From contig JAVVEE010000019.1 of assembly GCA_032251315.1 (NCBI GenBank), positions 1 to 36,968 of the forward strand: a stretch of 36,968 nucleotides of DNA, in the 5' to 3' direction. Source of the stretch: LH-M37 sp032251315 (GTDB taxonomy: Bacteria; Pseudomonadota; Gammaproteobacteria; SZUA-229). The translations under genes and the position numbers were made by a program. Under the pieces are notes generated by a model that made no database searches, was not told the origin of the DNA, and was given only the letters and a program-made list of their open reading frames with translations. Below are positions 8,944 through 17,313 of this stretch, piece after piece. How positions within the stretch are numbered: the first letter of the stretch is position 1; every line of letters starts with the position of its first letter.

Positions 8944-10056
8944 ATGAAAATTTTACACATGGCATCGGGTGATCTCTGGGCGGGCGCGGAAGTTCAGCTC
9001 TATCATCTTGCACGCGAATTGGCCGCCAGCTCTCAGGTCGATCTCATGATTGTGTTGCTGAACGATGGCCAACTGGCCAATGCGCTACGCGCCATCGGCG
9101 TGCAAGTGATCATCCTCGATGAATCGAGTTTATCTGGCCTTTCGATTCTTATACACCTGTACAGACTGGTGTTGAAATTCAAACCGGACGTGATCCACAC
9201 CCATCGCAGCAAGGAAAATGTCATAGGCGGTCTGGTTGCCTTCATAACCCGCACAGCATCGGTACGAACCGCACACGGTGCCAATGAATTCGCTGATCAG
9301 AAGTTCAATCTCAGGCGCGCTGCTTTTAGTCTGCTGGATAAAATTTCCGGCTGGTTTTTTCAGCGCAGCATTATCGCGGTTTCTCCGGAACTGGTGGGGA
9401 AGCTAAAGACGACATACCCACACAGGAAAATAACGGTTATTCCGAATGGCATTAACGTCGCTTCGGTGATCGAGAAATCAAATCTGCCGGTCGAATTCGA
9501 GCGCTGCGCTGAGCATTTCAACATCGCTTTTGTAGGCCGATTTGTCCCGGTCAAACGCCCGGATATTTTTCTCCGCATCGCCATCAACACGCTCAACCGG
9601 TCTCAGCAGCAGAACATTCATTTCTATATGTTTGGCGACGGCCCCTTATGCGCCGATGCGAATCGCACCATACTGGAGAATGGCTATCAGCACCGAATCC
9701 ATACGCCCGGTTTTGTCAGCAATATTGCGCCATATTTGAAGGCCATGGATGTGCTGCTCTTCACCTCTGATCATGAGGGATTGCCCATGACGTTGCTGGA
9801 GGCCATGGCTTTGCATGTTACCGTGGTGTCACGTGATTTACCTACCATCAAGCAGGTATTGTGCGATGGCGAGTGTGGCTATGTGCTGACCTCAGATCAA
9901 CCTGAAGACTTTTCCAGGCTGATAACACGCCTGTACAACAATAAAAATGAACTCAGGATAAAAACGGCCATGGCCTATGAGAATCTGCAGGCGCGCTACA
10001 GCATTCAGGAAATCGCCCAAAGCTATGTGGCGCTTTACAGGAAAGTTTCAGCATGA
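8944..10056 (+). CDS. Glycosyltransferase family 4 (GT-B fold)
   Basis: This 370-aa GT4 enzyme starts MKILHMASGDLWAGAEVQL, the usual N-terminal loop. HTHRSKENVIG (about 86-96) follows in the acceptor domain. The donor domain has IAFVGRFVPVKRPDIFL (about 197-213), FGDGPLCAD, and the signature TSDHEGLPMTLLEAMALH (E-x7-E) near residues 275-292. It probably adds one sugar of the repeat unit. It overlaps the thioredoxin-like gene by 4 bases (ATGA), so the two are translationally coupled, an unusual partner for a glycosyltransferase. Confidence 0.9.
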   Translation: MKILHMASGDLWAGAEVQLYHLARELAASSQVDLMIVLLNDGQLANALRAIGVQVIILDESSLSGLSILIHLYRLVLKFKPDVIHTHRSKENVIGGLVAFITRTASVRTAHGANEFADQKFNLRRAAFSLLDKISGWFFQRSIIAVSPELVGKLKTTYPHRKITVIPNGINVASVIEKSNLPVEFERCAEHFNIAFVGRFVPVKRPDIFLRIAINTLNRSQQQNIHFYMFGDGPLCADANRTILENGYQHRIHTPGFVSNIAPYLKAMDVLLFTSDHEGLPMTLLEAMALHVTVVSRDLPTIKQVLCDGECGYVLTSDQPEDFSRLITRLYNNKNELRIKTAMAYENLQARYSIQEIAQSYVALYRKVSA

Positions 10057-10589
10057 CCGCTATCAGGCTGACGCAGAAAGCGAAGCGGATAATTTTTGCA
10101 GTGTTGTTTGCAACAGTGCTGTTAGGCGCTGCCGCCACATACTACATTGTTAAAAACACGGGACCTTATTATTTGCCAGATATCACGCTTGAAACCGCTG
10201 ATGGCCAGCCCTTCGCCCTGAATACACTGCGCGGCAAGCCGCTACTTGTGGTCTTCTGGGCATCGACCTGTGATACCTGCACTCAGGAACTGCCCGTACT
10301 GATCAGGCTGCACCATGAATATGCGCCACAGGGACTGGAAATTGTCGGCATCGTTATTTATTATGACAACAGGGATAACGCACTTGCGCTGGTCAACAAC
10401 AGGCAGATCCCGTACCGCATTCTGCTCGACCGTGACAAGAAAGCAACGCAGGCATTTAGAAATGTGCACTATAATACCCCGACAACATTTCTTATTGCCC
10501 CCAATAGCAGCGTTGTATATCGCCACCATGGCAGAATTGATTTTAATTTCATTCGGCAACAGTTACGGAAATTCTCTGCTGAGCCTTAG
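10053..10589 (+). CDS. Membrane-anchored TlpA-like thioredoxin (CDTC active site)
   Basis: This 178-aa protein has one N-terminal membrane helix (about residues 12-33) and a periplasmic thioredoxin-fold domain of the TlpA/AhpC-TSA type. The active-site segment is FWASTCDTCTQELPVL, with C73 and C76. Downstream TPTTFLI (about 150-156) supplies the cis-proline loop. It would reduce or isomerise disulfides outside the cytoplasm. It is coupled by ATGA overlap to the GT4 gene and lies 100 bp ahead of the caspase-like gene, so its client may be an envelope or secreted protein of this locus. It differs from the CcmG at 26306-26863, which has WCYAC and belongs to cytochrome c maturation. Confidence 0.85.
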   Translation: MTAIRLTQKAKRIIFAVLFATVLLGAAATYYIVKNTGPYYLPDITLETADGQPFALNTLRGKPLLVVFWASTCDTCTQELPVLIRLHHEYAPQGLEIVGIVIYYDNRDNALALVNNRQIPYRILLDRDKKATQAFRNVHYNTPTTFLIAPNSSVVYRHHGRIDFNFIRQQLRKFSAEP

Positions 10590-10654
10590 GCCGTAACAAA
10601 ATTACGGCGCTGTGTTAAGGCGCCGTAACCTGTCACCATCGGGTGACTGTTTTC
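10590..10654 (+). promoter_or_regulatory. Attenuator-like set of overlapping hairpins downstream of the thioredoxin gene
   Basis: Three perfect stems follow the stop codon. Stem A pairs GCCGTAA (10590-10596) with TTACGGC (10602-10608). Stem B pairs TTACGGCGC (10602-10610) with GCGCCGTAA (10620-10628). Stem C pairs GTCACC (10632-10637) with GGTGAC (10642-10647) over an ATCG loop and is followed by TGTTTT. The 10602-10608 arm is shared, so A and B exclude each other. Stem C is terminator-like. This could be a simple terminator cluster or a switch controlling the downstream peptidase gene. Confidence 0.5.
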
Positions 10655-10689
10655 TACACACAATCTGTTAACCATGATAGAGATAAACG

Positions 10690-12165
10690 ATGCTGTCATT
10701 ACGCGCCCTGCCTGTCCTGTTACTCCCGCTGTCGCTATCTGCTACAGCAGAGACAAAAATCATTCTGCTCGGCGGTGGCGCCGGGCCTGATTCTACTGAA
10801 ATATCCATTGAAAAAAATGTGGCCTGGGTTACAGACATCCTGACACGCAACGGTAACAATGATTTTGATGTTCAGTTCGCCAGCGGCAGTCATGGCAACT
10901 TCGACGTCATGGAAACTGTCCTGGATATTGCTGAACTTGGTAAATGGCTGCCGCTGGCCAGAGTGCTAGGCTCAAAATCCGCAATGTTAACAACTTACCG
11001 GAAAAATACGGTCGCGAACCGGTCGCAGGCAAATACCCGTGAAAATGTCATTGAGCTGCTGCAAAAAAGATTGCAGGAATCGAAATCGGGCGATGACATG
11101 CTGATTATCTATCACGGACACGGCGGTCATGTACCGGAAGACACCAGCCTGAATTACCTGCGACTCTGGGACGGCACCCAACTTAGCGTGGTTGAGCTGC
11201 GGGAAGTTCTGCAGCAACAGCCGGATGACGTCATTCTCCGCTTCATCCTGCCGCAATGTTACTCTGGCGCGTCGCTCAGATTAATCCATAATGACGCGGG
11301 CGATGCTTCGATTGATAACGTCAACACCAAACGCTGCGGTTTTGTTACGGTGCCGGATGATCGAATGTCTGAAGGCTGCACGGTCGAGGCGGATGAAGCC
11401 CGCTATCGTGATTTCTTGAGTTATTTTTTCGCCGCGATTGACGGCAGGAGCCGACTTTGAAAACCACTGACCGGTAACCCGGATAAAAACAGTAACGGCG
11501 TCGTGGATTTCAGGGAAGCTTATTTTTACGCAATCGAGGAAGCCTATGCCCGCGACGTGCCGCGTGCAACCAGCGAATATTTTCTGGAACTGTGGCAGCC
11601 GTGGTATATACGCTGGCTGCCGTCTGATCTGTCGAACATTAATAATGAATACATGCAGCTCGCCACACATCTCGCGGCCAAACTGGGCATGCCATATTCA
11701 CCCGCGCAGCACGGCTTTGTTGAGGCCGTGGACGCCGGCAGAGCCCGGGCAGAATCGGCCTATCGTGACATCGACAAAACTATGGCACAGCTGAAAAAAT
11801 ACGAGCGGGAAATCAGGAGGAAGCTGAAAACGCAGATCAATATGCAATGGCCGGCGGCCACGAATGTCTACGCCGAGAGTTATCTGGTTTTCATTGAGCG
11901 CGACCTTGCCGAGCTGAATCAGTGGTTGCTGGCCCAGCCGGACTACAGCGATCTGGCTGAGCAACAGGAAAAGATTGAGCAGCTGGAGGATGCGCTGCTC
12001 AAAGCAGAACGTGATGTCGGCATGCATATGCGATTGCAGCGCGCCCTGCATCTGGCGAAACTGCGTCACGCCATCGGCCGGTTCGGATCAGAGAAAGCCC
12101 TTCGGAAATACAGTGAACTGTTACAGTGCGAAGAGTGGGATGGGCTCATAAAAAAATCGCATTAA
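10690..12165 (+). pseudogene. Secreted caspase-like (C13/C14) peptidase interrupted by an in-frame TGA
   Basis: Two open segments (10690-11460 and 11461-12165) are in the same frame and separated only by one TGA at 11458-11460. Read through, they form a 491-residue protein. It has a signal peptide (MLSLRALPVLLLPLSLSATA), the caspase/legumain His motif IIYHGHGGH (H142, H144) and the Cys motif PQCYSG (C190). After the stop comes a calcium-loop-like DKNSNGVVDFREA, then a helical coiled-coil tail rich in K, E, Q and L. A single G-to-T change (GGA to TGA) would explain the stop. Without readthrough the product is a 256-aa protein retaining the catalytic dyad but losing the tail, so partial function is possible. 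No internal start with a clear ribosome site was seen for the second half. A sequencing error cannot be excluded. Confidence 0.72.
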
Positions 12166-12203
12166 AACCAGAAATTTCCTACAGCAGGGGGGCGCGTATA
12201 ATA

Positions 12204-13154
12204 TTATCCAGCTTTTTCATTATTCAGTCGCCCGTTGTTTTTTCTATAAAAAAATGAAAGCGCGCGCGCCGTAAGATATATTACCCATATAATTACATTT
12301 GTAGCTCGCTGCTTTATATTCAGACTGTTAAATTTCCAGTATGAACAACCGACAGGAATCGACAGCGCAATCAGACCGCTTAATGCGGCATATTTATTTA
12401 CAACCAAATAATTTGAAAGCAAGGCAATAATTGCAAATATAAATATCACTGATGTCATGGCAACTTTTGATTTTATTAGCGAACCAATATCCTTAAAATC
12501 GCCAATCCCGTGCCATAGTTCTCTATAGTAAAAATCTTTCAGCGTTGTCGGGTAATCTGTATGTATGACACGAAGCCGCTCGTCAACGTACACTTTAACG
12601 CCCTTGCCTTTTGCGCGCATTGACAAATCATAATCCTCACCAGTGGCCAGGGTTTCGTTAAATCCATTCAAATCATCAAGCAATTTCTTTGAAATAATCA
12701 GATGGCCGGTGCCGGCATATTTCTTTTCTTCCAGTTTTTGCAGCCTGAACCAATTATCGATCAACCAGTTTTTCTGTTGCGGCGGCTGCAATAGACCTCC
12801 CACCAGATGTGTGCCGTTAGCGCCCTCAATATCATCAATAACATCTCGAATTGAATTACCCCAATCACTGGTCAAAAGAACATCCGCATCGTTAAAAATC
12901 AGCAAATCACCACTTGCAGCTCTGGCAAGATCGTTTCTCAATGAGGCAATGCTACTCCCTGACTTTTCAAACACTCTGGCACCAAAGCTTTTCGCTATAT
13001 TTCGGGTCTGGTCTACCGAGCCATGATCACCAACGATGATCTCATATTCAATATGTTTTGGGAGATGCTCCTGTATACTGCGAATCGCTTCACCAATATT
13101 TTCTTCTTCATTTAAGGCAGGGATCAAAAACGATATTTTATTATACGTCGACAT
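12204..13154 (-). CDS. Glycosyltransferase family 2 with C-terminal membrane helices
   Basis: This 316-aa GT-A enzyme has the GT2 opening KISFLIPALNEEENIGEAI (about 6-24) and the nucleotide-binding VGDHGSVDQT. The metal-binding DxD-like motif is FNDADVLL (about 91-98). A TGEDYDLSMR segment (about 170) corresponds to the ED catalytic-base motif. Two or three hydrophobic helices lie at about residues 230-300, suggesting it works at the inner membrane on a lipid-linked acceptor. Codon use is AT-rich like the flippase and the secreted jelly-roll gene. It is convergent with the broken peptidase gene, 38 bp away. Confidence 0.88.
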   Translation of the reverse strand: MSTYNKISFLIPALNEEENIGEAIRSIQEHLPKHIEYEIIVGDHGSVDQTRNIAKSFGARVFEKSGSSIASLRNDLARAASGDLLIFNDADVLLTSDWGNSIRDVIDDIEGANGTHLVGGLLQPPQQKNWLIDNWFRLQKLEEKKYAGTGHLIISKKLLDDLNGFNETLATGEDYDLSMRAKGKGVKVYVDERLRVIHTDYPTTLKDFYYRELWHGIGDFKDIGSLIKSKVAMTSVIFIFAIIALLSNYLVVNKYAALSGLIALSIPVGCSYWKFNSLNIKQRATNVIIWVIYLTARALSFFYRKNNGRLNNEKAG

Positions 13155-13458
13155 ATAAAACCTGCTCCGTTACTGGAAGAAAATATAACCAGCCAACCCT
13201 CTATTCGGATTCGATGCTTTCCCATACCTTCATTATTACTATTTTAAAATTCTGCGCATGAATTCTTCAAAATTCTGAAATTATCAGAAATCAATATAGC
13301 AATAACATTAACACTTTTTTGATTCATTTGTGAGGCAGCAGTGATTCTCTTTGCTGTCAACGTCTATATTAAGCAAACGCAATCGCATGCATAATAATGC
13401 CGCCAAACTTCATACAGTCAGCAAACTGTGGCTGTATAAAGTTCTGCGATTTCACTAG
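13155..13458. other. AT-rich intergenic region with one hairpin
   Basis: No coding frame is convincing here. A stem-loop lies at about 13409-13443: ATACAG pairs with CTGTAT, with an outer ACTT/AAGT pair and a mismatch between. It is positioned just after the stop of the minus-strand jelly-roll gene and could act as its terminator, though the T tract is short. The right part must also hold the promoter of the minus-strand GT2 gene next to 13154. Confidence 0.4.
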
Positions 13459-14295
13459 CTAGTGCACTATAACATCAGTAGGGGTAGCAGGTGGCGCTAA
13501 GACTTTAGAACCACCAAGCACATCTACCCACACAGGTCTTTCGTTGGATATCTGGATATTATCAACCCAGAGGTGCTGGTCTTTTGGCGCCATTCCATTC
13601 CAGTAAGTAAACAAGAAAAATGACTCTATATAATCCGTAGCGGATATAATTGCCTTTATATTTTTTTCTATTGTAATCAGATTTCCATCTAACCAGAATT
13701 TTGCCTGCGCTGTGCCGCCCTGATTCACGGCAATATTGTCTACAGTAAGCTCAACATTAACACGATGCCATTTATCACGCGTCAACATGCCATTTTGTCC
13801 ATAGTAAAACCACTCGTCTTGAATTTCTCTCAACATTCTAAATTCTTCGGGGTCTGAAGAACCATCATCTATAATTTGCATATCCACATAACCACTGTGC
13901 GCACCATCCGCCTTTCGTGACCTGAACCTGAGAAACTTCAGACTACCGTTGCCGGGTGTTTTTATCACAAATGTGTCTGGCATGTAGATGTACATCTCAA
14001 GCCATATCGTCTCGCCTCTGAATACTTTTTGCGGAAAACCTATGATTCCACCCCAATAGCCAAATCCCTCTGTTCCACCGACCACCTTTAATTTTGCGGA
14101 TTTACCGCCTTCTACTGACCGCTCATTACTGTATTCAGCGCCACCGGCTGCTTCCGAAAAGGCATCACTTGCTTCCGCCTTCATGCCAAGCGCGCCACTA
14201 TTGAAGTCCCGGGTAAGATCCCATGCATACGCGCTATTTGCAAGAATGACCAAAAATACTGACACGATTAATTTACTAATAAAACAATTTTTCAT
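13459..14295 (-). CDS. Secreted jelly-roll protein, possibly a polysaccharide lyase or glycan-binding protein
   Basis: The 278-aa product has a clear signal peptide (hydrophobic residues 8-20, cleavage after ANSAYA near residue 24). The mature part is beta-rich, with WLEMYIYMPDTF (about 100-111), a KFLRFRSRKADG stretch, DKWHRVNVEL (about 175-184), KFWLDGNLI and HLWVDNIQIS near the end. The WHRV...FWLDG...VDNI arrangement is typical of concanavalin A-like sandwich proteins, including heparin-lyase-type and related polysaccharide lyases. A catalytic His/Tyr/Lys set cannot be assigned with confidence, so lectin-like binding is equally possible. In an EPS locus such a protein often trims or releases the polymer. 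It is a single gene, with a long AT-rich region upstream. Confidence 0.65.
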   Translation of the reverse strand: MKNCFISKLIVSVFLVILANSAYAWDLTRDFNSGALGMKAEASDAFSEAAGGAEYSNERSVEGGKSAKLKVVGGTEGFGYWGGIIGFPQKVFRGETIWLEMYIYMPDTFVIKTPGNGSLKFLRFRSRKADGAHSGYVDMQIIDDGSSDPEEFRMLREIQDEWFYYGQNGMLTRDKWHRVNVELTVDNIAVNQGGTAQAKFWLDGNLITIEKNIKAIISATDYIESFFLFTYWNGMAPKDQHLWVDNIQISNERPVWVDVLGGSKVLAPPATPTDVIVH

Positions 14296-14930
14296 AATAC
14301 GCCCTTCGCCCTTGTTCGGGTTAGTAACTCTTTGTCGAGATGTAATGAGATTTTAATGTGATATGCGCATAGCAACCATTTTATACATCCGGTTTTCACA
14401 CATCACTCTAGATTAGCTTAGATGTTGCATTACGCATTACTAACCTCTAAATATGACTATATGTATTGTTTTTCGTTCAGAAATTTGATCCTTTATTTAT
14501 CATTATTATTAATTGTTACGTAGTATTAAGATTCTATATCCCTGAATTTACTATATTTTTTCAACATTTAACCTCAAGTAACATTAGGCATAAATTCTGG
14601 ATAATGTACCGATAAGTGAATGGGGCAAAAATCGCATGCAACCGCGCTTAAGGAGCCATAGGAGCATGATCAGACAGTTTCCAGGACTGTTTCAGTACAT
14701 GGAATCAATATGAACACCCTTCAATTCCGGATCAGATAACCATGTCTTACCTATGGGAATAAGTAAATGCGAATGCAGGTGGCGGCCGGGCATCCAGCTG
14801 AAGTTCCTGTAGAGATCATCGAATCGATATCCAGCATTTCAAATAATAACGTTCTATTTTTGCATTGATTTTATTTATATTGCATATGTTAAGTTGACAC
14901 TGATATTTTCAAAAATTAAACATAATAAAT
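14296..14930. other. Long AT-rich intergenic region between divergent genes
   Basis: This 635-bp region carries no coding frame I can support. It must hold promoters for the jelly-roll gene (minus) and for the plus-strand GT2-DegT-Wza-barrel group. A small stem with arms ACAGT/ACTGT lies near 14674-14690. The stretch around 14640-14820 is less AT-rich than its flanks and contains short broken frames, which could be remnant coding DNA, an sRNA or a regulator-binding area; nothing specific is recognised. Confidence 0.4.
14894..14922 (+). promoter_or_regulatory. Predicted sigma70 promoter of the GT2-DegT-Wza-barrel group
   Basis: A perfect TTGACA (14894-14899) is followed after 17 bases by TAAACA (14917-14922). 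The region upstream is strongly AT-rich, like an UP element. Transcription would start about 2 bases before the ATG at 14931, and no Shine-Dalgarno sequence is seen, so the transcript may be nearly leaderless. The -10 match is only moderate. Confidence 0.4.
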
Positions 14931-16067
14931 ATGGACTTCCTGTTTTATACCACAACATTGCTTTGTGGCTACAGCTATTTTCTGTATCCCCTGATACTTA
15001 TGGTTGTACCTGCTCGAGCCTCATTGCCTACCGCTGTCATCGGCGATAATAATTTGCCTCAGTTAAGCCTCATCATTACTGCGCATAATGAAGCAGGGCG
15101 AATTTGCGCGAAACTTGAAAACACGCTTAACATTGATTACCCAAATGAACGCCTGGAAATTATAGTGGCGTCGGATTTTTCAACCGACGATACCGACGCT
15201 ATTGTCGAATCCTACGCGGATAAAGGCATACGACTGGTACGTTCCGATGAGCGCAAGGGCAAGGAATATGCGCAGCTATGTGCCATCCGTGAATCCAGGG
15301 GCGAGATTCTGGTCTTTTCCGATGTGGCTACTGAAATCCCTGCCGAGGCCTTACGCCGGCTCGCCGCACGGTTTTCTGATCCGCACATCGGCGCCCTCTC
15401 CAGCGAAGATCGTTTCATCAGCAATGACGGTCGTGTGGTGGGTGAAGGCGCTTATGTCAAATATGAAATGTGGCTACGCAGGCTGGAATCAGAACGTGCC
15501 GGGCTGGTGGGCTTGAGCGGTTCGTTTTTTGCCGCGCGGCGCGAAGTGTGTACGTATTGGGATATCTATGCGCCCAGCGATTTCAACACCGCACTCAATT
15601 GCGCGAAGAAAGGTATGGTGGCTATCACCTGCCCTGATGTGGTCGGTATCTATAAGGATGTGAAAGATTCCGGGCTGGAATATCGCCGCAAAACACGCAC
15701 GGTGATTCGGGGCATCACGGCGATATCCCGCCATCCGGAAGTGCTCAATCCATTTCGCATGGGCATGTTTGCCTTTCAGGTATGGAGCCACAAGCTCATG
15801 CGCTGGGGCGTGCCCTGGTTTATGCTGGCTCTCGCCATCATCACTATCCTGCAACAGGGTCAGGGGCTTATCTATTTTCTGGCGCTGATCGCGCAGCTGG
15901 CTTTTTATTCTCTGGCGTTGGCAGGATGGCTGTCTTTATTTATTCGTGAAAATATGATTGTCAGGATAATTTTTTTTTTCGTACAGACCAATTTGGCACT
16001 GGCTCAGGCCACATTGATGTTTTTAACAGGCAGGCGCATGACGGTGTGGACGCCTTCTCAACGATAA
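14931..16067 (+). CDS. Membrane glycosyltransferase family 2 (processive-type layout)
   Basis: The 378-aa protein has an N-terminal membrane helix (about 3-25), a cytoplasmic GT-A domain and two to three C-terminal helices (about 295-370). This is the layout of membrane-embedded GT2 enzymes. Motifs are LSLIITAHNEAGRI (about 45-58), VASDFSTDDT, the DxD-region FSDVATEIP (about 127-135), GLSGSFFAARRE and DVKDSGLEYRRKTRTVIRG, where the acidic residue plus the basic RRKTR cluster resembles the acceptor-side and (Q/R)xxRW region. It could elongate a glycan or make a lipid-linked sugar. Its stop is followed directly by the DegT gene ATG, so the two are coupled. Confidence 0.86.
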   Translation: MDFLFYTTTLLCGYSYFLYPLILMVVPARASLPTAVIGDNNLPQLSLIITAHNEAGRICAKLENTLNIDYPNERLEIIVASDFSTDDTDAIVESYADKGIRLVRSDERKGKEYAQLCAIRESRGEILVFSDVATEIPAEALRRLAARFSDPHIGALSSEDRFISNDGRVVGEGAYVKYEMWLRRLESERAGLVGLSGSFFAARREVCTYWDIYAPSDFNTALNCAKKGMVAITCPDVVGIYKDVKDSGLEYRRKTRTVIRGITAISRHPEVLNPFRMGMFAFQVWSHKLMRWGVPWFMLALAIITILQQGQGLIYFLALIAQLAFYSLALAGWLSLFIRENMIVRIIFFFVQTNLALAQATLMFLTGRRMTVWTPSQR

Positions 16068-17237
16068 ATGCTTTATCAACTTCCCCCTGTCGGCAATTTC
16101 ATTCAACTATCAGCCACTGAACCAGCTGACGATTTGCTTCAGATTTTTCCTGACAGCTATCACGCGCATTATTACGCTTCGGGAACTGGCGCGCTGGCTG
16201 CGGCCATTATCGCTGCAATTCGACTGAAAGCTGTCGACAGGCCTGAAGTCATTCTCCCTGCCTACGGCTGCCCGGACCTGATCAGTGCCGCTCTTTTTGC
16301 AGGTGCCGCGGTGGTACTCGTTGATATTGAAAACGATCGGCCATGGATGAACCTTGAGCAATTAGCCGAAAAAATAACTACAAATACCGTGGCGATTATC
16401 GCGGTTAATCTTTTCGGCATTCTGGAACAGCGACAGGCGTTGCGTTCGCTGGCAGCACAGGCCGACACTTTGCTGATAGAAGACAGTGCACAGGCGTTCC
16501 CTGGTCATACTGAAAAAAACTTCTGGCAGGGCGATCTTATCGTACTCAGTTTTGGCCGGGGAAAACCAGTGAGCTTACTGGGCGGAGGGGCCGTGCTGTT
16601 TAATAAAAGCAATTTAAAATGTAATGAATTTCTCAGGCTGCTACCTGTCGGCACGGCACAGTGCAAGGTCAATTTGCAAGAGCAGACTGCATTCCGCTTA
16701 AAAGCCCGGCTATATAACTGGATGATCAGGCCAAAACTGTTCTGGCTACCGCAGAGCCTGCCTTTTCTTCATCTGGGTGAGACACGTTATCACCCTCTAA
16801 GTTCACTGCAAGCAATCGACCGGATAAGGTTATCCATGTTGCCGGCAAATATAAAAGCCTATCAGGCTGCCATGATGCACGTGCAGGAAAAACTGGCCGT
16901 GGCTCTTGATAAATGTGATCTTGAGCAGGCGGGCATCATTGATCTACCCCGAGCCTGTAACATTTCACGGCACCGACGACTGCTACGCTACCCTTTACTG
17001 GTCGAGCCAGAGCGGCGTGACTTGCTTTATGCACGTCTACAGCAACATGGGCTGGGCGCGTCATTGATGTATCCGAAGCCCCTGCCGGAAATGCCTGCAC
17101 TAGCAGCACTCTTATTTGCACAGGGTTCATTTCCTGCTGCCAGTAAATTTTCAAAAAAAATAATTACACTGCCCACGCATTTACAGCTGACCGATGCCGA
17201 TATTGCAAAAATTCGAGGAATCATTTCATCATTTTGA
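16068..17237 (+). CDS. DegT/DnrJ/EryC1/StrS-family PLP enzyme (sugar aminotransferase-like)
   Basis: This 389-aa protein resembles the PLP-dependent sugar aminotransferases that convert keto-sugars to amino sugars. The substrate loop has the YYASGTGALAAAI start (about 32-44), AYGCPDLI and VDIENDRPWMN. The acidic PLP-ring contact IEDSAQAFPG (about 138-147) is present. The Schiff-base lysine is K166 in LSFGRGKPVSLLGGG, slightly unusual because most relatives have a less basic loop. Downstream HRRLLRYPLLVEPERRD matches the family C-terminal domain. It is diverged, so a non-aminating role is possible. It starts immediately after the GT2 stop with no gap. No dedicated keto-sugar dehydratase is in view, so its substrate must come from elsewhere. 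Confidence 0.82.
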   Translation: MLYQLPPVGNFIQLSATEPADDLLQIFPDSYHAHYYASGTGALAAAIIAAIRLKAVDRPEVILPAYGCPDLISAALFAGAAVVLVDIENDRPWMNLEQLAEKITTNTVAIIAVNLFGILEQRQALRSLAAQADTLLIEDSAQAFPGHTEKNFWQGDLIVLSFGRGKPVSLLGGGAVLFNKSNLKCNEFLRLLPVGTAQCKVNLQEQTAFRLKARLYNWMIRPKLFWLPQSLPFLHLGETRYHPLSSLQAIDRIRLSMLPANIKAYQAAMMHVQEKLAVALDKCDLEQAGIIDLPRACNISRHRRLLRYPLLVEPERRDLLYARLQQHGLGASLMYPKPLPEMPALAALLFAQGSFPAASKFSKKIITLPTHLQLTDADIAKIRGIISSF

Positions 17238-17313
17238 TCATGTGAAACACTGTGCACGACTATGATACGATTTTAATTGCGAGATAAATTGCACCATAGG
17301 AATTTCATAAAAA

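Noticed and set aside
11458..11460. TGA as a selenocysteine codon in the peptidase
   Set aside because: The context fits a Gly codon mutated to TGA, no selenocysteine insertion hairpin is evident just downstream, and the position is not a catalytic cysteine.
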